This document shows positions 46,555 to 58,480 of a stretch of DNA of 64,000 nucleotides, one piece after another. The first letter of the stretch is position 1. Every line of letters begins with the position of its first letter. The position numbers and the translations under genes were made by a program. The notes beneath the pieces were generated by a model. That model made no database searches and was not told the DNA's origin. It worked only from the letters and a program-made list of their open reading frames with translations. Source of the stretch: Fasciola hepatica (taxonomy: Eukaryota > Platyhelminthes > Trematoda > Plagiorchiida > Fasciolidae); contig CANUEZ040000020.1 in the NCBI GenBank assembly GCA_948099385.1, positions 5,364,501-5,428,500 of the forward strand, written 5' to 3'.

Positions 46555-47785
46555 TGACCAACAAGAAAAAAGTGTATGTGGCTCATAGCCAAATCATCTA
46601 TCACTTCACTCGTTTGGATTACTATGCGCTCCCTCGAATCGATTAATTGGTTGAGGCTACATCTCGTTATGTACAAACCGTGACAGTATGCGATGTGACC
46701 AAGAGAGACCACGATAGAAACCCTGAGCGATTCTTGAAAGCCGCTGCCAACTACGGCATAACATTTAATACGACCAAAACTGCAACTGCCGCAACGTCCA
46801 ACGTTTGGGTCACTTGATGTCGCAAAGAGAAGTAAGACCTGACAGTGACTGGATGAAAACCTTGCGCGAGATTCCAACGTCAAAAGATGTGAAGTCCCTG
46901 TGTCCTGTTGTAAGCATGTTTTTATGTTACTCGCGATGAATACCGTCGTTGCCGGATAAGATCAATCCACTTGTGAAAACTACAACTCGGCCAGAACATG
47001 TAAAATGTGCCTCCCAGCTCCTTGAAAAGACTATATAAAAGACCACGGTTGTAGCAGTGACCAAAGTGCTCTTTTAGTGGTTGAAACGAACGCATGGGGT
47101 GTCACAATAGCCACATCTCTGAGCCAGAATATTCGTCTAGTGGTCTTCCTCTGTTGTACCCTAACAGCTAGCGAAAGGCATTACTTTGTTATTGAAAAAG
47201 AAGCATGTGCAGTTGTCAAGGCCCTTAGTAAGTGGCGACATCATCTCCTATGCAGCCACTCCAAACTTACCACTGACCAATGGTCTGTGGCCTCCATGTA
47301 CGATCATGATCAAAAACGACAAGATTGAGTGATGGAAACTTAAACTATCTGCGTATGCCATGATAATTTACAAGACCAGAAAAGACAATGCAGTGGTGGA
47401 TACGCACCCCCGCAACACATGTGGTAATCTTTTCGATGACGCCACGTTGAGAGAACTGCACGACTCGCCATGCCACTCTAGAGTTTCCCGAATGACTCAT
47501 TTTGTGCGATATAAAAACCTTCCCTATTCAACTGAAGGGGTTATACATGGCTTTACGGTACAAATTGTGTGGAAATAAAGCCACGACCCTACGAACCACA
47601 AACCAGTCGTCTTACCAAAGCAACGCAACCATTCGAAAGACTGAGCATGGACTTCAAGGGCCCCTGCCTTCGACATCTCGTAATCGATACATCCTGACTA
47701 CTGTCGATGAATACTAGCGACTTCTTTTCGCGTTTGCTTGTGCGCATATGCATTTCTATACTGGCATTGATTGTTTAATTCTTCA
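46555..47785 (+). mobile_element. Gypsy LTR retrotransposon, RT thumb, RNase H and integrase start (dead)
   Basis: This resumes the element at 41140-42837 after a gap of roughly 150 residues (the palm is missing). The thumb reads NPERFLKAAANYGITFN near 46715-46770. RNase H is at 47077-47328: VVETNAWGVTIATSLSQN (DASG changed), LTASERHYFVIEKEACAVV, LTTDQWSVASMYD. The integrase start reads TLRELHDSPCHSRVSRMTHF and MDFKGPLPSTSRNRYILTTVDEY to about 47720. Stops and shifts interrupt every domain. It is cut at about 47785 by a CR1-like LINE. Confidence 0.82.
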
Positions 47786-48885
47786 TAATAGAGGCAGAGG
47801 GTATCTCTCCCGTGTAAGCCTCCTCACCACAGCTCAGTGATGTAGACTCATGTGTGTCTCCCACCACCTCTTCGGAAATACATCCAGAAGTCGCTTGAAC
47901 AATGTGTCGTTGGGCTCTTCCACCACTTCAGCTGGCAGCGAGTTCCATAGATTGGTCACCCTCCGAGATAGACGGTACACCAGAGGGAGGCCCACCGAGT
48001 GCAGTTTTTTTAGAGTTAGCGGGTGTCCCTCGTACGGCCATGTCCGCGAAGAGGTAGCTCTGCACGTAGCTCTGGGCCGAAGTCGTCTCTGATGATACGC
48101 CTGGTGAAGATCAGGTCTCTCCGGACTCTCCGATAGGCCACTGGAAACAGCCCTGTGATATTCAGCCGCTCTTCGTAGCTGACCCCACGTAGCCCTCCGA
48201 TAAGGCGGGTTGCGCCTCTCTGTACTCTTTCCAACTTTGCCACTTCTGCCAACGTACAAGGGAAAACCGCTGGCCCCATGTATTCCAGCCTGGGACGCAC
48301 ATGGGTTGCATACAGCACCTTGAAGGCATTGAGTGAGAGATGGCCGAATGAACGAGTAATCGGCCCCAGGATACTCCACGCTGAAGAACAGACTCTATCA
48401 GTATTGTGCTTCGTTTTTAGTGACGAGGCCATCATCACTCCCAGATCTTTTTCGCAGACAGAGCGCCGAAGGGTTGCCCCGTACATCCCATTGCTGGACG
48501 GTGCTCCTACTCACATATGCGCACACTTGTCGGTGTTGACTGGTAGTGACCACAGATCTGATCATCTCTCAATGGCTCTGATGTCCTCCTGAAGAACGAG
48601 CTCGTCAGCGTATGATGTGATCGTGCGCCAGATCTTTAGATCGTCTGCGTAAATGAGGCACGGTGATTGAAAAACTAGTGGTAGGTCATTGATACAGGAC
48701 AGGAAGAGGAGCGGACCCAGAACCGATCCTTGTGTAACACCACTAGCTGCCACTTGCCAAGTTGACAGTGACTGTGCTACTCGTACTGCAAAGGTTCGGC
48801 CTTTTAGAAAGTTCTCTATCCACAGAATCAAGGGATCTACTACACCATATTCGGCATGCCGGCATGCAAGCACTCAAGGCACAAG
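47786..48885 (-). mobile_element. CR1-like LINE, 5'-truncated, inside the Gypsy element
   Basis: Minus-strand reading: IENFLKGRTFAVRV, VTQGSVLGPLLFLSCINDLPL, and LIYADDLKIWR with an intact YADD (48873-48562). Then CEKDLGVMMASSLKTKH, ARPRLEY-type HVRPRLEYMGPAVFPC, KLERVQRGATRLIGGL and RRVRRDLIFTRRI (48486-48016), ending with VTNLWNSLPAEVVEEPNDTLFKR-type sequence to about 47860. One frameshift lies near 48530. It begins inside the reverse transcriptase, as 5'-truncated LINE insertions do. Confidence 0.85.
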
Positions 48886-49262
48886 GTGGGTTCATTTGAT
48901 TCATAGTCACCTGTTTACGCAGGAGACTATCGAGCAGAACATCGTAATTTGACAGAAGGTACAATTAAACGTCGTATTGGCGGTGTATTGTATGAGGTGA
49001 CAGTCGAAGGCAACAAATGGATTCGACACAAGAACCAATCACGGGCACGGTACCGTCATCCATCAACATCAGGACAGGGGCATCCACTTCCACTGGATGT
49101 ATTGCTGGACACGTTTGACATCCCAGCTGTCGAAAATGAAATGAAAAAAGTGAACGTTGAATACTTGCCCCGCCGGTGGTCTGACCGTTTAAGGCGGGCT
49201 ATCACGCGCAAACAGTTGAAAATACTCCACCGTCGATACAAGTAATCTCCAAAGGAGGGAGG
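48886..49262 (+). mobile_element. Gypsy element, integrase C-terminal end and polypurine tract
   Basis: The open frame 48949-49245 starts TEGTIKRRIGGVLYEVTVEG and includes NKWIRHKNQSRARY, the C-terminal tail that follows integrase in Gypsy elements. It is followed by aaaggagggagg, a polypurine tract next to the presumed 3' LTR. Confidence 0.75.
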
Positions 49263-49500
49263 TGTTGGGGAGACAGTACAGTTCTCCCAATATTAAGGCG
49301 CTGATTGCAATAGTGTTATTATTTCCCCCAAAAACATCCAACTTTCCTAATTATTCTAGTTATTTTTTTATTTGCTAATTCAAATTCGTATCTTATTGCG
49401 CCACGATATGATGGTAACATTCACGCCATCTCCGTCTGATTGATTGGTTGCCCTAGCTGCCCATTGATTCCCAAGGTCAACCGACCCCGACCTAGCAGAA
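49263..49500 (+). repeat. Probable Gypsy 3' LTR
   Basis: Starts with TGTTGGGGAGACAG immediately after the polypurine tract. Its right border is not certain because no matching 5' LTR is found in the window. Confidence 0.5.
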
Positions 49501-50890
49501 TTCAGTTCAGTTCAGTTTGCACAGGACAGGTAATGGTCACGGCCAAACCAGCATCCAGAATTCCTTCGATGGTATGCACACCGGTTATGCACCCACTACT
49601 GCCGAGTGTATTCCGTTGAATCCCCGCTAAAAATGAGAGGGAAACGAAAACCTCATCGTACGTCAAATGCGAGAGACATTGTGCATCGTGAGCGTTCACT
49701 GGGACAGTATGCAATGAACGAAAAAGTCGATTAAAACATACTTCAGAGGGACCAGTGCTTCCCGTCATCCATCTAGTTAACATACTCAAAGCTCACTACG
49801 AGGAAATATCCCGTACCACTTGCGATCTAGAGCACCCTTGAAGGATTGGACGGTCTGCAGATCCATCATTCCACCAGGCAGACCTTTCCAACTGTTCACT
49901 ACCCTGTTTCTGAAGAAGTGCGATCTAGCCATCAACCTGGCTCGGGCTTTTATCAGCTTCTTTTCATGTCCCCTTGTTCTGGAATCTAGAGCCACTTGGT
50001 ACAGACTATCCGGCCTAAGGCCAGAAAAGCCTTTTATTACCTTGAACGTTTCTATAAGATCTTCTCGACGTCTCCTCCTTTCCAACGAGAAAGGATTCAC
50101 ATCAGAGTCTCTGCTCGTAAGTCTTACCCCTCTGCTCTTCGACCGTTCGAGTGGCGAGACGTTGGACTTTCTCTAGGCAGGTGGCTTCCTCTTTGTAGAA
50201 GGGTGACCAAGCCTGCACTCTACCCTCTAAGTGAGGTCGTGCTGTAGCCATGTAAATAGGTACGAATATCTCCGGCTGTCGGCAAGACAAAGCTCACCGC
50301 AGTCTAGAGAGCTCACCACGAGCCTTTTGTGCAGCAGTGTTGCACTGTTCTGACCATTTGAATTCACTGTTCATGATGACCTCAAGGTCTTCAACCCTAC
50401 TAACCACTTCTACGGTGAATAACCCTTGATCATGAGCGACAGTTAGGCTCTCTATTGACCTTGACAGCAAACGGCTTTTTCAGCTTTCAGGGTAAGTCCC
50501 ATTTGTATGCCCAGTCCAGGACGGTACCTATATTCCTGCCCAAGTCCACCCTACCCTCAGATCCAACAATCTTCACATTGACCGCAAAAATAAAGCTAGG
50601 CGACTGAAGACAGATGCCAGGTCGTTAATAAACAACAAGAACAGGACAGGGCCCAGGACAGATCCCTGAGATACACCACTGGTGACATTCACCAAACTGG
50701 AGCACCTGTCCCCAAAGTTGACGTAAAATGTCCCGTGGGAGAGGAGGTCCACTAGCCACTATGTACCGGCCCACTCATGCCGAACGTTTCCATCTTGCAT
50801 AGCAAAAGACAGGGACTAAAGGAGTCGAACGCCTTGCTAAAGTCGAGGTAGCTTACCTTGCAACAACCGGTCGTGGAAAATCCCCCTTTA
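49501..50890 (-). mobile_element. CR1-like LINE, 3' part (dead)
   Basis: Minus-strand reading from 50890: YLDFSKAFDS (palm motif), VTSGVSQGSVLGPVLFLLFIND, then VEDLEVIMNSEFKWSEQC, ATARPHLEGRVQAWSPF, LEKVQRLATRTV, and the C-terminal RDLIETFKVIKGF, SHFFRNRVVNSWKGLPG and SFKGALDRKW (50100-49786). It ends in tandem actga units at about 49501-49517. The catalytic YADD region is lost and the start is cut at about 50890 where the BEL/Pao element begins. Confidence 0.82.
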
Positions 50891-51182
50891 ACCCTCGCGA
50901 TTCAGTGTTTTTCCTAGCATCACTCATTTGCATACACTATTGACTTGTCTTTAAGAACTGGTTGTTTTTATGGACTGATTGTTATTTGTTCGCGCCCAGA
51001 GCGCTACTTTGTCATATCCTTGTTCAGGACCTGCGTGACGCACGTGCTGTTTGCTCACACGCTGCTATTCGGTTTCTCGTTGTTGAGTCCTTGTGATCGT
51101 ATTATTGAGGTTTGTATATTTTTGATGTCATTGTTCATGTAATAATCTTTGTAGACTGAGAATATTAGACCTAGAACGACAG
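50891..51182. other. Leader region of BEL/Pao element, no LTR proven
   Basis: About 290 bp without coding similarity precede the gag start. No copy of it is seen 3' of the element. Confidence 0.4.
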
Positions 51183-53564
51183 TTGTTACCGGCTAGACAA
51201 CAGGCCCAGGAAGCAGAGAAGTGTACACAGAAAGAGCGTGAGCACGAGACCAGCGACTTCGACACTTCCGATAGATCAGGGCGCAATAAGATAAGGAACC
51301 CCACGCCGGTCGCCGACTACAAAACACCATCGATCGATTTGCCAAGAGTAGAACTAACGGTTTTCGAAGGGCCAGCTGAACAATACTGCAAGTTTGTCAA
51401 GTAGTTCGAGAATTTCGTTGAAAGTAAGGTAACCGACCCGGGGCAAAGGCTTCTCTACATTACTCACTACTGTCGAGGCCGAGTAAAAGAAGCTATCGGT
51501 GTGTGTACCATGCCCGACCTGAAACAAGGCTACACAAGAGCAAGGAAGATTCTAAGTGACTCGTTTGGCCAACCGTTCAAAGTAGCCCGTAACGTAATAG
51601 AGGGAGTGATGGTAGAGGCAAAGAGAACCAAGGGCGACGTCTACACAATGGCTGACCTGGTGATTAAGATGCAAAACTGCTCAATAGCCCTCGACCGTTT
51701 AGGTTACAGGGCTGACCTAGATGCCATACACACTTTGGAAAACATAGTCCGTCACCTGTCCCTCGAACTACAGGGTCGGTGGGCGGAAGAAGCAGAACGG
51801 ACAAGCCGAAGCGACAGAGAAGCCAACTTTGAAGACCCGACCGAATACTTGGACAGGCAAACGAAGATAGCTGACAGCAGGTTCGGCCGACTCATCCGGG
51901 ACAGCAACCGGGCAAACAAGCCCAGTACTAGCCAAGCTCAAACCCCTGCACGGGAACATCCAAAGTACCAGCCTTGGACCACTACACACGTCATTTCACG
52001 CGATACTACGGCGCAACCCAATTGCAGATCCTGTGACGCTAGCCATGGACTACCAGGACGCCCCAAGTTCGGCAACGCCACAATAGATGAACGGTGGGGA
52101 ATGGCGAGGATTGCAGGAGCGTGTTTTATTTGTCTCAGCGCCAAGCATCGGGCGGCAGCCTGTAGGACAAGGAACCGATGTGGTTACTATGGCTGTACGG
52201 GCAGATACCATCGGCTGCTGCACCAGGCGAGAGTACTCTTATCTAAGACGAGTACCAAATCCAGCGTTACTTGTTCAACGTCACGATCTGTCAAAAAACC
52301 AGTACGCTTAGGCCCAGTTGCCGTGGGAGTACTGACCCCAACAGGAGTGGCCAAAGCGTTGGCCTTCGTAGATAGTGGCTCGGATACCACGCTATTAGGG
52401 AAGGAGCTTGCAGAGAGATTTGGCATCAGAGGGAATCAATCCTCATTATCAGTAAGCACAGTGAGTGGCACCGAAGTCATCCAGCCTACCAAACTGCACC
52501 TACAAATCACTTCCTTAGTCGGCATCGATAGAGCAGAAACCCCAGAAGCATTCTTTATAAAGCAACTGTCAATGAGAGCACCTCAGTCAGTGCAATCGAT
52601 TCTGACTCGGTGGCTGCATCTCGACGGGATTACGATCGAGGAGTGGCAGAGTAACGAAATTGATCTGCTGATCGGCTGTGATATACCCGAAGCGCATTGG
52701 GTCCTGGATCAAAGGATAGGAAGCCGCAAAGCACCCTATGCAGTACGCACCATATTCGGTTTGACTTTACATGGTAGTACAGACGGCAGATGCGGCAAAC
52801 AAATCAACTGCACTCCGGTGGAATCGACGAACATCGAACGGGCATTCCGACAATTGTACAACACCGAATTTGCCGACCTGGCCATGGACAGAGTTGCCCC
52901 TTCACGAGAAGATAATCTGGCTTTGGAAATGATAGCCGAGAACGTCAAGTACGCAAAAGGTCGTTTCGAGATTCCTGTTCCATAGAGATCCAACATGAAA
53001 CCCATGCCAAACAGCCGAGAAATGGCTCTGAAGAGAATAGGCTTCCTCAAAACCAGGCTGCTCCGGGAACCACAATTAAAGATAGAATACACGCGAGCCA
53101 TACAACATAACATCGACTTGGGTTACATGGAAAGAGTAGATACAGCGGTTATCAGCGCAAGTTTGAGGTGGTATCTATCCCATCACCCGGTCGCTAACCC
53201 AAAGAAACCGGGGAAGGTCAGAGTGGTTTTTGACTGTGCCGCGAAATGTCAGGGTGTGTCACTGAACGACCATATACTACAGGGCCCAGATTGGACAACA
53301 CCATTAGTCGATTTTTTATGTCGTTTCCGGCTAAGAAAAGTAGCCGTCTCTGCGGACATACGTGAAATGTTTCTACAAGTGAAGATGCCCGGTGAAGATA
53401 GGGGCGCCTTCCGTCTCCTTTGGTGGCCTGAGAACGTCATAAATCGTGCACCTGACGAGTGCCGGCTGACCGTGCACCCCTTTAGGACGGTTTCATCCCC
53501 CTTTTGTGCTAATTTTGCCCTCCAGGAAACCTCAAGCGTTTCGACGGCACCAGCAACTTGTTAG
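51183..53564 (+). pseudogene. BEL/Pao polyprotein: gag, zinc knuckle, protease, reverse transcriptase (partial)
   Basis: One reading frame spans 51183-53564, broken only by TAG codons at 51402 and 52983. Order: gag helical region (ELTVFEGPAEQYCKFVK, then FENFVES); a gag domain like those of BEL/Pao elements; a zinc-binding region with CRSCDASHG, then CFICLSAKHRAAAC (CX2CX4HX4C) and NRCGYYGCTGRYH. The aspartic protease is next, with AFVDSGSDTTLLGKELAERF (active site DSG). A linker with LIGCDIPEAH follows, then Pao-type reverse transcriptase with VRVVFDCAAKC, LQGPDWTTPLVDFLCRF, VSADIREMFLQVKM and FRLLWW. A frameshift near 53530 moves the rest to another frame. RNase H and integrase are absent. 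Confidence 0.88.
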
Positions 53565-53860
53565 GAAGGGCAATGGACCACCTCTACGTGGACGATTTTC
53601 TGTGCTCCTTTGACGATCCAAATGATGCTATTCTTTATATGACCGAACTGATCGTCCCGGATAATACCAGTAAGACCTGCCAGTCTCATGAGGAGGGAGA
53701 AATGGTGGCTTTGGAGGTAAAGTCTCTACATCTCAAGGTACTTTTCTTGGAGGGGGGCAAGTTTGGATTTTCTAAGGGAGGAGTCTTGGGCAACTGGATC
53801 AAGCTCCAAAAGGCAGGCCCCTATGTTAAGGTAAAGTGATTGGCTACCTGCTTAGGGTCA
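53531..53860 (+). pseudogene. BEL/Pao reverse transcriptase, continuation after frameshift
   Basis: In the shifted frame the strand LGRAMDHLYVDDFLCSFDDPN carries the catalytic YVDD. It continues to VKSLHLKV and fades by 53860. The next sequence belongs to a CR1-like element on the opposite strand. Confidence 0.8.
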
Positions 53861-53879
53861 TTCGTTAGTAGAACTGCTA

Positions 53880-54610
53880 CTGTCTTGGTTGCTGATGAAA
53901 TTTGGCAGAGGGTTCCAATTCAAACGGAGAGAATTATTGTCAGATAGCCTGATGGATAAGGATGAAACGAAAAATAAGCCGTTACTATCTTGTGGTCGCC
54001 ACCCGGAAATTTGTGCAGAACGCAAACCGAAAATTTGAAAAAGCTGTTGGTGAATATAAGGTCCGGGAAGTTGTCGTTTCTAGTAAAGGTTTTAGCGTAT
54101 TGCACCCAACCCCTATGCGAGTATGGGGGACAAAGTCTGTTAAGTTGATAGGTACTGAAAATTTCGACCACTATGCTTTCGCCAGTTAAAACCACGGGCT
54201 ATAATTTCCGCTGCTGAAGGTAGTATGGTAAGGTAATCAAAAGCTTCGAACAAAGGAGATAATTCTGCAGTAGTAGAGAAGGGCGGGTGATAGACACTAC
54301 CAATATGAATGAATATAGTTGAGAGCCGAATTGTGAGCCATAGAGAATCCGGAACTAGTTCGAGTGTGGAATGTCTAATGGGGTTTGATGAAGGGGCATG
54401 CTGTAAGTACACAAGGCACCCGCCTCCATGGCTGTCAGTTCTATGTACTCTAAAAGCCTTATACCCTTCAAGCAGATTTTCGTTTGTGCGAGTGTGTTCC
54501 TTGAACCAGGTTTCAGTAACAAGGATGATATCAGGGCACGAGGTTGTGACATAAAGGTTTTCCGTGTGATGAAGCTTGCTTAGGATGGACTCGGGGTTAA
54601 ATAAGATCAA
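53880..54610 (-). mobile_element. CR1-like LINE endonuclease domain (dead)
   Basis: Minus-strand reading from 54610: SILSKLHHTENLYVTTSCPD, ILVTETWFKEHT with the catalytic ET pair, GGGCLVYLQHA, HIGSVYHPP, then after a frameshift VQYAKTFTRNDNFPDLIFTN and GGDHKIVTAYF (a GSDH-type motif with S changed to G) at 54195-53920. It stops at the junction with the BEL/Pao element, so the reverse transcriptase is not attached. Confidence 0.8.
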
Positions 54611-56400
54611 GAATAAGCCTTTTATGTGTGTGCAAGCATCTGGGCTAGGTAAGGTAGAGGAGAGAGTGCACGGGGAGGGGCACGAGTTAGAGCTATCACT
54701 GAGGAAGAAAAGTGAGCGCTGGACAATTCCGCGGTGGCTTCAGAGGATTCAGCGGCGTACTGACTGGAAATAATTGATCTCGGGATAACAAGGGTAAACG
54801 AGAAGACCTTTGAAAAAGTAGTCATGCCACTGGTCCTGATTCGTTGGAATCGTTCAGTGCTCGATGGTGATGACGGTTTATGTGGTTATGGGATATATTG
54901 GCCTTCTCACATGACAACCTCGGTAGCGGCTGATGTGGTGTAGTAAGAGCAGGCCTCAGGAGGTGGGACCTAGGAGAGTGAGGGTGGCTTTGCTGCCTGT
55001 CGATGCTGCTTGCTCGGATGAGGGGTGACAGGAATTAGCGGTTGGCAGAGGGGGTGCATGAAGGTTATTTTGGGAGATGGTAGTGGGGACTTGCTGTGTT
55101 GCATAGTTGGCCTGCGGAGTTCGGTGTATTATCAAAAGTTTAAACGACTGGCAAGGTACTGGTATCGGAGGGTGGCTCAATAGGGCTAGAAGAAGGGAGA
55201 GTTTGTGGGACTGTGACGCAGGGTGGTGGCAGTTTACACGGAGGGGATTGGGGAGTGTGTGCTGCGGGTAAAACGACCGTATTGGGATGGCAATAATGGG
55301 ACAAACGAAAATTTTATATCATAATGAAACTAACAGGATGAACGGCGGAGGCGCGGAAAGGTTAGGAAATGACGAGTTGTTCAGATGCAGCGATGAATAG
55401 TAGCCTTGAGGTGGGTTGCAGGTATCGTCCGTATAAAGGCGTGTCAAGTGGGGAAAAAACATCATACATTGGTTTATGTGTCGCCTTGGGAGAGCGATAC
55501 AATGTTGTCAGGTTAAGGAGGTCACCCGGTTTGGGTTGCTGCTTTCGATGCCTAAGGCTGAGCTGTCTGGCAGGACTCGGTGGACTAGAGCCCCAGACAT
55601 CTGTGACACTATTGACGAGTCTGAGGTGCTTGGACAATGATGGATTTGGAAAAGGTCTGGGCCTTGCTTCCAGGTCTACATCAGACATTTATTGGCTAGC
55701 AGACGTCACTTGCGTGGGGTGGGTCGGGAGAATGCAGTGGGTAGGTGTCTTTTTGGCGGATTCCCGCCCTGGATGTTTCAGAGAGTTAAACTTGTTCAGA
55801 ACTTCTCCTCGTAGTGGCTGTTTGTCAGATGCTATTCCAATGTCCTTGTGTGGTGCCTCAGCAGTAATAACTCTGTTTATGAATGAACTCACTGGCTGTC
55901 AGTGAGTCCAAAAACTGGAAAAGTAAGGGGAGTTCGTGTCTTTGTGCTTGTTTTTTAGTCTGCTACTATGGCATGTCACCCGCTCAATGTTAGCGACTTT
56001 TAGCAAGGTGGTGCTGACCACGTTGAGTGGAGCCCTACCAGGAATGTTAATTGCAATGGCGTGATCTAGATTTCGTATTCGTTTTAAAACCCCTGGAGAT
56101 ACACTGTCGATAAAGTTACACGCTGCAACCAAGTTACAGTCCGTGGTTAGCGCAAAGGGCTGAATAAGTTGAGCCAGTCTAGTAGGAATTCTAGTGAATC
56201 TGTCAAGAGCTTCAATTTGTGATTCGACTGAGCTTACCTGTTGTAAGACGCTATCAGTCTTGCTACCTGCGCCATCATTGATGTTCGGTAATGCGAAGGA
56301 GCATGGCGTAGTGATTGGAAGGCTTACGGCTAGGCGTGGCAAAATATTACTGGCCCGTCTTCTTTTGGGGCTGCGCATTGTGACAATAGGCTTCGGATAT
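54611..56400 (-). mobile_element. CR1-like LINE ORF1 region (broken)
   Basis: Upstream of the endonuclease on the same strand. 56378-55899 has ESQIEALDRFTRIPTRLAQL (heptad-like) and ATCNFIDS-type CNFIDSVSPGVLKRIRN, NIPGRAPLNVV. 55892-55362 and 55180-54956 are proline/serine-rich pieces. This fits the poorly conserved ORF1 of CR1-type elements; the assignment rests on position and the nucleic-acid-binding-like composition. Confidence 0.55.
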
Positions 56401-57539
56401 TCAACTAGTTTTGATGGTTATTTGGCGATTGCATAAAACCTAGGTAAGAAACAAAGATGAAATTCTATGAGGAGTCACCGAGGATGGTATAGAACAGGGT
56501 TGACTAGGTGCTTCCACCGTATGTGCCAAGGGGGATTAGGGTTTTAGCCAAGGAGGAGACGATAACTAAAAGAAGTGATTTAGCCGGCCGTCGTCAAGTG
56601 ATTTATAGGTGGGCTGGCGAGGGGTGATTTGTATTAGGCATACATCTAGATTTCCCAGTAATTGATTTTTCGCGGTAATAAATTATGGACGCACAGTGCA
56701 GCGTTGAAATTATAGCCAGGAACGATTTGACTCTCCAATGTGAGTAAGTATTACAACTGGGTGCGACGCAAAACCAAGCCTAAAAGATGGAAAGAGGAAA
56801 AAGCGAGACTACCCGATGTATACGTCAGGTTGACCTTCATTGGTGGTGGTGAAAAGAATCAACGGCCAGGATGGTGGTAAAACTTAATAGCTAAATGCCA
56901 GCGGAGTCAATCACAGGGGAAGAGAACAACAACAACGGAGTGCAGACGTTGCACAGAGGCGGAGCACGTTGCACCAGCAAATCCGCCAATTAATAATGGT
57001 GTTGATAGTGATAATACTGATGGTATATTTCGGATGAGCCCAGGGCGTGCTACAATGCATGATAAAATGATCCAGGAGATGGTTGAACAGGAGTCTCCAA
57101 GAAAGCAGAAAGTACATACACAAAAGGTTAAGGTAGATTGTTTACGTGATCCAAAGCCAGAGTGACGCCCGGGGAATTTGAAGGCCAAGGTCAAACGGTC
57201 AATTTGGCTCATGATTGGTAAAATTGATTGTCAAGGTGGAGTATTTACATACATAATACCGGAAGTGAACGCAACCGCTGGGAGTTTGAGCGGAATCAAA
57301 GGATTTTTGCCAAGCTTTCCTTAAAAGAAGAGTTTATCAAAAGAGGTTTGAAGAGTCGTTGCGTGCTGCAGTGCTTAAAATGTCTACAGATAGAAAACTG
57401 GAAGATAAATAAATATGTTGGTATTTTTCATCTTGTCTTATCTGTAGCCCCACAAGGGTTCCCCCCAGATGTCCGGCGCAGTTAGGCTTCGATCCGTGAT
57501 GAGCAAAAGCAGGCTGCCGCTACCCCTGTCGTGATACAC
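56401..57539. other. No gene recognised
   Basis: Only short frames on both strands without recognisable motifs. Confidence 0.4.
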
Positions 57540-58480
57540 TACGTGGTCCTGCAGTCATGCATGACTGAACCACATGCAAGTGCAATACGAAGAGCAAACT
57601 TAAATATATGCAGCTGGTGCAATTTCCTCGTTGGCTGTTGCAGCTCGCTGCCGCTCCCATTTCTCATGTTCACGGGTGCACATGCGTGTCTCGATCGGCA
57701 AATCGCTTCTGTGCACCATGCAGTAAAGGGTGGTGCCGTTTCTGACAACCTGGTGTTGATTATGGCTTGGAAACCGGACAGTTGCTAGGCAGATGTCCAC
57801 ATTTGAATTACGAAAAACAAGCCTTGATTTCTTTAACAAATGCCCAAAGACCATGAGGCAGGAAGTGCTGACTTTTCCCAAGTGCGTGTCATCCATTACA
57901 TGCCAAACACCTATTAGCTGCGACCAGCAAAATACTACCTTGTCTTGGCGTGAACAGTGTCACTTCTGCGTACGGGTTTTGTGAATGAATTATCCAATTG
58001 GATGACCGCGAATACCTTTGAGTCTGAATATCGGCAGCCAGTTTACCAAACCTACTTCGACCAATCCGTGCCTCACTGGATACCAAAAGCCGCAGACCTG
58101 GGAACCTGTGTCCACCTCCCTTCCTCGAGATATCTTCAAAGATCCTAGCTCACAGTTTCTAGAGACTCGTTGGTAGCACTCGAGTAATCCGCTCCATGGC
58201 CTGCAGTGAGTTGAGGTCCGATATGCATTTCTTCTGCTTAAGGGCGGTTTCACAGTTGGGAATGATCAACGACAACTTGGTCAGGACATCCGAATCTTCC
58301 ACCACAGGCTTCAAGCGTTGCACGAAGCTGTCAGTCAGTAAACGAGCCACTACGTGATCTTGTCCGTACAGGTCCTTCAGGATTTCTCTAGCCCCGTTGT
58401 ATGCCAGTGTTGGAGGTAAAATAACACGTTCGGCAATCGAATCCCTAGCTTGTCGCTTGCAGTGATGCCTCAAATAAAGT
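57540..58480 (-). mobile_element. BEL/Pao gag relic
   Basis: Minus-strand reading: LPPTLAYNGAREILKDLYGQ and LTDSFVQRLKPVVEDSDVL (58473-58159) match the gag region, comparable to YTRARKILSDSFGQ in the plus-strand element. Further down, near 57900-57700, frames show CLACNG, FVKEIKACF, FKCGHLPSNCP (CX2-type zinc knuckle) and STPGCQKRHHPLLHG. Stops are frequent. It is a second, older BEL/Pao copy in opposite orientation. Confidence 0.65.

Noticed and set aside
46170..46883. 237-codon open frame on the minus strand
   Set aside because: Antisense to the C-terminal end and 3' tail of the right-arm LINE and the following Gypsy thumb, which have clear sense coding matches. No domain of its own.
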